IMG/VR virus record: IMGVR_UViG_3300035187_000415
Coordinates: 1 to 26,007 of that record
Source of the DNA: a virus
Direction: 5' to 3' (one strand)
Length of the DNA: 26,007 nucleotides
Of this stretch, positions 22,481-26,007 are shown in pieces. The notes under the pieces were generated by a model. That model was not told the origin of the DNA, made no database searches, and saw only the letters and a program-made list of their open reading frames with translations. The first letter of the stretch is position 1; each line of letters starts with the position of its first letter. Made by a program: the position numbers and the translations under genes.

Positions 22481-23516
22481 GATTGACACGCTCCAAATGT
22501 TGCGACGGTAACTCTGCGTTACGCAACGCACGCAACCTTCCTGTGTGCAAATCAAGTTCGTAGTCAATGTCATCTACGAGCGAACCGCCCGGACGTTTGT
22601 TCTTCAACAATGACAAGGTGACGGTGAACTCGTGGATGGTCAACAGGTAGCGCAGTTCATCTAAACGTTCTTGTGCACGTTCCGAGTGTGAGCGGTCAAG
22701 TTTCTCAACTATCTCGTTCATCTCTGACATGATTTGGAACTTCTTGCGACGCACACCGATGATGCTGGTTGCTTGCTGTTCACCACCGTATGAACCTGAT
22801 GACATGGTGAGTTTGGCTCCGTCCGCACCTGCGGTGCGTGACGTTTGATGCAACACGAGCAACGGCACATCGTGGCGACGACCAAACGATTTCAGGAACG
22901 TCGCTTTGTCGGGAACCGTTTCGCCTGCTTCCACAAGGTCAAGGTAGTCAACGACCACAAGTTCTGGTGCTTGACCCCACACGTCGCACAGTTCGTGGTA
23001 TGCACGTTCCATGTCGGATGCAGACAGGGGTTGGTCAAACACAGCAAGGTTCGGATAGTGGTCTACTGCTGTTGAACGAAGAAGGCTGATTGCTTCTTGG
23101 TCATCGGCAGCGACTCGTGCTTCCAGTTCCCGTGCAGGGATGCCGTGTTGGATGCAGGTGAGTTTGGTGAGAACCAACTGTCGTGGTTCGTCGGGGATGA
23201 ATAGTGCGATGTGCTTTTCGCGGTTGTGACGCAACATGTGCAACAACGCAAGGGTCTTACCGCCGTGAGCGAAACCGAGCATCACTGTCATTTCGCCGGG
23301 TGCTATGCCACGCATTTCTTCATCTATTTGGGGGACACCCAAGTGGATGCGTTCATGTGTTGCTTGCGCCCAACGGACAAACGAATCTGCCGCTTCACTC
23401 AAAGGCTCGTACATTCTGTAAGCAGGAGGCTGGTCAACCGCCAGCACAGGAGTGGGAGGGTTCTCCTGTGTGGCGGTATTCCAACGTGCTGCTAAATCGC
23501 CAGCACTGATTCTCAC
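22467..23516 (-). CDS. RecA-fold replicative helicase (DnaB-like C-terminal type)
   Basis: 349 residues. GTG 23516 overlaps the previous stop (GTGA). Walker A is GFAHGGKT at residues 81-88 (K87), Walker B is LVVVDYLDLV at 186-195 (D190), and LLVLHQTSR at ~219-227 follows as the H3-like sensor segment. A short N-terminal region (~1-60) lacks the full DnaB N-terminal domain, so it is a compact helicase like those in many phages. A C-terminal SLLKNKRPGGS segment is the usual DnaB-family Lys/Arg patch. Predicted role: hexameric ATP-driven unwinding at the fork, partnered by the primase next to it. Confidence 0.85.
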   Translation of the reverse strand: MRISAGDLAARWNTATQENPPTPVLAVDQPPAYRMYEPLSEAADSFVRWAQATHERIHLGVPQIDEEMRGIAPGEMTVMLGFAHGGKTLALLHMLRHNREKHIALFIPDEPRQLVLTKLTCIQHGIPARELEARVAADDQEAISLLRSTAVDHYPNLAVFDQPLSASDMERAYHELCDVWGQAPELVVVDYLDLVEAGETVPDKATFLKSFGRRHDVPLLVLHQTSRTAGADGAKLTMSSGSYGGEQQATSIIGVRRKKFQIMSEMNEIVEKLDRSHSERAQERLDELRYLLTIHEFTVTLSLLKNKRPGGSLVDDIDYELDLHTGRLRALRNAELPSQHLERVNHGAF

Positions 23517-23947
23517 TTACGTGCACGACCCTTCGGTTCCCAGTACGCCTTGTCAACGCCGACAGCCTTGAACCAAGGACGCTTCGGGTTGTCAGCCAAC
23601 TGGTTACGGTTGTCAAACACTCGGGTCACGTTGTCACGCTTGCAAGCGGACACAAGCCATGCAGGAAGTTCACCGTGCTGTTCTCCTTGAACGGTGACTG
23701 TAAAACCCTGCGAGTCAGACTGAACTTCGGTTGAGTTCGGGAAAGTCTTTTGGACCATCTGAATCACATCTGCTGTCTTGCCCGTGGTGACACGAGAGTT
23801 GATTGAGTCAAACACCATTTCGGTTACGAGGCTCAGCAAGATACCGAAACGGTCAGCCGTAACTTGTGTATCTTCATCCTTCGTAGTCAGGTCGGCAGCA
23901 ATCTTTGCGCAGACCTGTGAAATGATTTGAATTTCTTTGTTATCCAT
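23513..23947 (-). CDS. unknown protein between nuclease and helicase
   Basis: 144 residues from ATG 23947, which has AGGAG upstream and shares one base with the previous stop (TAATG). Residues ~1-70 are helical and hydrophobic (IQIISQVCAKIAADL, FGILLSLVTEMVFDSI). The middle has a beta-like segment (QGFTVTVQGE). The C-terminal ~40 residues hold the striking string VFDNRNQLADNPKRPWFKAV and end in a basic KGRARK tail. Position between a Cas4/RecB-like nuclease and a helicase suggests a DNA-binding or recombination accessory protein, such as a single-strand annealing or binding factor. I do not recognise the family, so that is inference from context and from the basic C terminus. Confidence 0.6.
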   Translation of the reverse strand: MDNKEIQIISQVCAKIAADLTTKDEDTQVTADRFGILLSLVTEMVFDSINSRVTTGKTADVIQMVQKTFPNSTEVQSDSQGFTVTVQGEQHGELPAWLVSACKRDNVTRVFDNRNQLADNPKRPWFKAVGVDKAYWEPKGRARK

Positions 23948-24795
23948 TATTCGTCTCCTGACGTGTTGTGGGTATTTTGAATGAACACTCCTTTGCACAC
24001 CGACCACCAAGGACACCAGCGTTCGGAGCACAAGAAGTGCTGGTCGTTCTTCAACCAAGGGCGATTGAACTCGCCTTCGGTATTTCGCATTGCGAGCGCC
24101 AACCTGACCATAGTTGACGCTTGTTCTGTCACCCACATCGAGTGGGCGCTGTTGCGCTTGATGCGAACTATTTGTGAATCGCCTTTCAGGTTGCGAATCA
24201 TAACACCGAAGTTGAAACCAACGTCGCCGTTGGCATCAATTTCTACTTCGCCTGACTGCAAAGCGTATCCAGAATAAATACTTGCCTGAATGGACTGCGT
24301 TTGTTTCTCCAACAGCGAATACTTTCTCGCTGCTGTTTTCCAATCCCACACACCTGTCGGATGGAAGTAGTCCATCGTGCCTTCAAACCAGATTGCGTAA
24401 CCGTCAACCATAATGTTTGAGAAGTACTCAAACTTGAACTCGGGTTGACCACCCAACGGAACTTCGGGCAACACACCTGCCACCCAAGCGTTCGTCATTG
24501 AGCGAACCAAATCTTCCCAAGTGGAAGGGTCCGTGTTCGTCACTTTCACCTTCTCTGTGTCTTTGATGAGATTCAATTTGGACACGGACACATGATGTGC
24601 GTCTCGTGCGTCAATCGTGCCACGCAACACCGCTTCAATACCGGCATGCACAGCAGTACCCATCACAGCAGAGTCGTTCGTAGTGCGAAACTCTGGTGAC
24701 ACCATCATGCGACGTCCACGTTCCTGACACAGCATTGAATCACCGAGCCACGACTGTCTCACGTACACACGCTTGTTCTCTTCGTCAATTCTCAT
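23947..24795 (-). CDS. Cas4/RecB-like PD-(D/E)XK exonuclease with Fe-S cysteines
   Basis: 282 residues; ATG 24795 has AAGGAG upstream. PD-(D/E)XK nuclease of the RecB/Cas4 type: GTAVHAGIEA (residues 46-55, H50), WFEGTMDYFHPTGVWDWKTA (136-155; D142, D151, K153 are the metal/catalytic residues) and the QSIQASIYSGYALQ helix (167-180, Q170/Y174). Four cysteines, C23 plus C256, C261 and C267 (CSERWCPWWSVC), match the iron-sulfur cluster position of Cas4 and AddB-type nucleases. Such phage enzymes trim DNA ends for recombination or replication restart. It is the first gene after the noncoding gap and heads the replication block. Confidence 0.85.
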   Translation of the reverse strand: MRIDEENKRVYVRQSWLGDSMLCQERGRRMMVSPEFRTTNDSAVMGTAVHAGIEAVLRGTIDARDAHHVSVSKLNLIKDTEKVKVTNTDPSTWEDLVRSMTNAWVAGVLPEVPLGGQPEFKFEYFSNIMVDGYAIWFEGTMDYFHPTGVWDWKTAARKYSLLEKQTQSIQASIYSGYALQSGEVEIDANGDVGFNFGVMIRNLKGDSQIVRIKRNSAHSMWVTEQASTMVRLALAMRNTEGEFNRPWLKNDQHFLCSERWCPWWSVCKGVFIQNTHNTSGDE

Positions 24796-24831
24796 CTATC
24801 TCTCCTTCGTTGTTTGTTTGTGTTCGTTCTA

Positions 24832-24859
24832 GCATCGCCAACCTTTCAGGTTGCGATGC
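24832..24859 (-). terminator. strong stem-loop between lysozyme and nuclease genes
   Basis: GCATCG then CAACCT (24832-24844, one bulged C) pairs with AGGTTG then CGATGC (24848-24859), a 12-bp stem with a TTC loop. It lies in the 95-nt noncoding gap, the only real break in the leftward run, 31-58 nt after the lysozyme stop. It could be a terminator or attenuator reducing read-through into the replication genes, or a 5' leader element for the nuclease. There is no U-tract on the minus strand. I see no convincing promoter consensus in the rest of the gap. Confidence 0.55.
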
Positions 24860-24883
24860 GTAATGCTGAGGCTTTGGCTACTG

Positions 24884-24900
24884 CCCCCCCTTACCCCCCC
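24884..24900 (-). repeat. G7-TAA-G7 tract across the lysozyme stop (G-quadruplex candidate)
   Basis: On the minus strand seven Gs, TAA, seven Gs. The first run encodes the last Gly-Gly codons, TAA is the stop codon, and the second run is the start of the 3' UTR. It satisfies G3-N1-G3-N3-G3-N1-G3, so a three-layer intramolecular quadruplex is possible in the transcript or DNA. Confidence 0.7.
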
Positions 24901-25490
24901 ACGATAGCAGACGGGTCACACAAGTTGTGGACCGACTCACAGAAATCTTTCTGCATTGTCCACGGCTGCCATCCGTTCAGATTGTGTTCGCTGGAATACA
25001 GGTAGATGTTCAACCCAGCAAGCAGATTTATTGCCGGAATGTACAAGTCATCGCAAGATGACAGAAGTCCTTGCGCCTGCAAATAGCCTTGCGGATGATA
25101 GCGAGACGGTTCACACCAGTATCCGTTGATTTGCATCAAACCGTACGACCCACCGTTGGGGTCTTTGTCGTAATGCACATCAGGCAGACATCTGGACTCA
25201 CGCCAAATCACGTAAGACAACTCATCCAAATCCTCCGTTTTCCAACCCAGCGAATGAGCCAAATTCACTACATCGGCGCACACAGAAACTGATACCTGAG
25301 TATCAGTTGGAATTAGAATAACAGTTGATACACTGGGTATTTCGGCCACTTTTGGGTCTTGCCAAGGTGTGAACGGCACAACGATTGGTGGTGCAAGAGC
25401 GGGGGCAACTCGTGCCCCCACCCATGCAAACAACACCAACACAGATGCCACAGCCACACGCCTACGAATGTAAGTCATGCGAGTTGGCAT
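24891..25490 (-). CDS. membrane-anchored or secreted lysozyme/SLT-like protein
   Basis: 199 residues from ATG 25490, six bases after GGAGG; an adjacent ATG (25493) is only three bases away and less suitable. An N-terminal basic stretch (TYIRRR) then a hydrophobic helix (~residues 12-34, AVASVLVLFAWVGARVAPAL) is a signal peptide or signal anchor. The catalytic region (~90-180) has YVIWRESRCLPD with E98 (E99 counting from 25493) as the likely acid, SYGLMQINGYWC, AINLLAGLNIYLY and GWQPWTM, the pattern of soluble lytic transglycosylase/lysozyme folds that cut glycan strands. Six cysteines suggest disulfides and export. It may weaken the wall at lysis, or act early at the envelope; regulator genes directly upstream hint at the second. 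It ends inside the G7 tract. Confidence 0.8.
   Translation of the reverse strand: MPTRMTYIRRRVAVASVLVLFAWVGARVAPALAPPIVVPFTPWQDPKVAEIPSVSTVILIPTDTQVSVSVCADVVNLAHSLGWKTEDLDELSYVIWRESRCLPDVHYDKDPNGGSYGLMQINGYWCEPSRYHPQGYLQAQGLLSSCDDLYIPAINLLAGLNIYLYSSEHNLNGWQPWTMQKDFCESVHNLCDPSAIVGG
25287..25308. repeat. perfect 9-bp inverted repeat within the lysozyme gene
   Basis: AACTGATAC and GTATCAGTT flank a CTGA loop; a third related half-site, AGTTGATAC, follows at 25323-25331. It lies where the signal/linker region meets the catalytic domain. An operator or RNA hairpin is possible, but short palindromes of this size also occur by chance. Confidence 0.35.
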
Positions 25491-25710
25491 CATTCACCTC
25501 CATGTCCACGATGTCAGTCAACGCACGCTCAAAGTGCAACTTCGTATGCGTCAACAGTTGATACTCGCTCAACACATCGCCAGCACGATAAGTGCCACGC
25601 ACACGGTCAAGTTTCTTGCCCACTTGGTCAGCGCCAATACTCAACGATTTGACAATCGTGCGTATCTCATCCAATGTCAGTGACAACTTCACGGTGTAAC
25701 GACCAGCCAT
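25462..25710 (-). CDS. 82-residue unknown protein
   Basis: ATG 25710 has AGGGAAG upstream; the start lies 44 nt inside the WhiB gene and the stop lies 29 nt inside the lysozyme gene. The protein is mostly helical with a beta start (RYTVKLSLTLDEIRTIVKSL), a basic middle (GKKLDRVRGTYRAG), then a leucine-containing helix (LLTHTKLHFERALTDIVDME). No cysteine, no membrane helix. I do not recognise the family. Being the second gene after WhiB in a tight operon, an early host-takeover or regulatory role is possible. Confidence 0.6.
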   Translation of the reverse strand: MAGRYTVKLSLTLDEIRTIVKSLSIGADQVGKKLDRVRGTYRAGDVLSEYQLLTHTKLHFERALTDIVDMEVNDANSHDLHS

Positions 25711-25978
25711 GTTCTTCCCTCAACTTTCTTGCTAGATGTTCTGATACATACTGTCCACCCCAAATGCCGATGGAATCAGTGCGACAAGCGTACTCCAAAC
25801 ACTCAGACTGAATCGGGCACACAGAACAATACTGACGTGCCTTGGCAATCTGCTTAGGTGTGATACGCCCCCTGAAATGCAGGTAGTTGGGAAAGAACAC
25901 TTCGGTAGGGACACCTTTGCAGGCAGCCCTAGCGAAGTTCGGTGCTTTATCAACCACGAAACGAAACTGATGTTTCAT
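25667..25978 (-). CDS. WhiB-family Fe-S transcription regulator
   Basis: 103 residues; ATG 25978 follows GGAG by six bases. The four Fe-S cysteines are C20, C51, C54 and C60 (C-x30-C-x2-C-x5-C), and GIWGG at residues 71-75 is the invariant WhiB turn; a basic C-terminal helix (ARKLREEHGWSLHREV) follows. WhiB-like proteins bind a 4Fe-4S cluster and act mainly through region 4 of the primary sigma factor. They are hallmarks of actinobacteria and their phages (for example TM4 WhiB). As the right-most gene seen of the leftward run it is probably expressed early and may turn host or phage promoters on or off. Its promoter would lie at or past the right edge. Confidence 0.93.
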   Translation of the reverse strand: MKHQFRFVVDKAPNFARAACKGVPTEVFFPNYLHFRGRITPKQIAKARQYCSVCPIQSECLEYACRTDSIGIWGGQYVSEHLARKLREEHGWSLHREVVTDIG

Positions 25979-26007
25979 TGTGTGCGCTCCATTCGTTGCT
26001 CGGAACC

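Noticed and set aside
24182-24856. 15-nt direct repeat (24182-24196 and 24842-24856)
   Set aside because: Two copies of CCTTTCAGGTTGCGA about 660 nt apart; about 0.3 such pairs are expected by chance in 26 kb, and one copy is part of the nuclease coding sequence and the other of a hairpin. Not enough for a repeat family.
24796-24890. Leftward promoter in the noncoding gap
   Set aside because: I saw no pair of -35/-10 like elements at proper spacing; the gap is mainly the hairpin and the nuclease ribosome-binding site.

Overview
The window looks like a contiguous piece of a tailed-phage genome of podovirus type whose host is probably an actinobacterium. The host inference rests mainly on a WhiB-family protein at the right end (four spaced cysteines plus a GIWGG motif), a family confined in practice to Actinobacteriota and their phages. 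Base composition is roughly balanced by eye, so a very high-GC host is less likely; a moderate-GC aquatic actinobacterium is a guess. I see no tRNA, rRNA, CRISPR array, integrase or transposase.

Positions 2-19166 read rightward and hold the virion module: the C-terminal part of a portal protein (cut by the left edge), a scaffolding protein, the major capsid protein, a small beta-rich probable decoration protein, a very basic repeat protein, a tiny Cys/His protein, a head-tail adaptor, a tail nozzle protein (T7 gp12/P22 gp10 type), a short tail-fibre-like protein, a 58-residue coiled-coil protein and three Ala/Gln/Arg-rich proteins. They lead into a single 3042-codon gene (9500-18628) that fills 35% of the window. 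An M15-type peptidase (probable endolysin) closes the module. There is no tape-measure, tail-tube or sheath gene, which fits a short-tailed particle with large internal or ejection proteins. Terminase would be expected left of the window.

Positions 18997-25978 read leftward and hold the regulation and replication module. In transcription order (right to left) these are WhiB, a small unknown, a membrane-anchored lysozyme-like protein, a Cas4/RecB-like Fe-S nuclease, an unknown 144-residue protein, a RecA-fold (DnaB-like) helicase, an archaeo-eukaryotic-type primase, a RusA Holliday-junction resolvase, a 56-residue Cys-rich protein, a PD-(D/E)XK-like nuclease, a sigma-region-4/Nmad1 fusion, and three small unknowns. 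Almost every junction overlaps by 1-32 nt, so the genes are probably translationally coupled. The only clear break is 24796-24890, which holds a strong hairpin.

The two arms meet tail to tail at 18997-19166, where the last leftward gene runs 170 nt antisense into the 3' end of the endolysin gene. The main points of interest are the giant virion gene, the sigma4/Nmad1 open frame with a perfect internal ribosome-binding site, co-occurrence of a WhiB protein with a sigma-region-4 module, a G7-TAA-G7 tract across the lysozyme stop codon, and two lytic enzymes placed in opposite arms.
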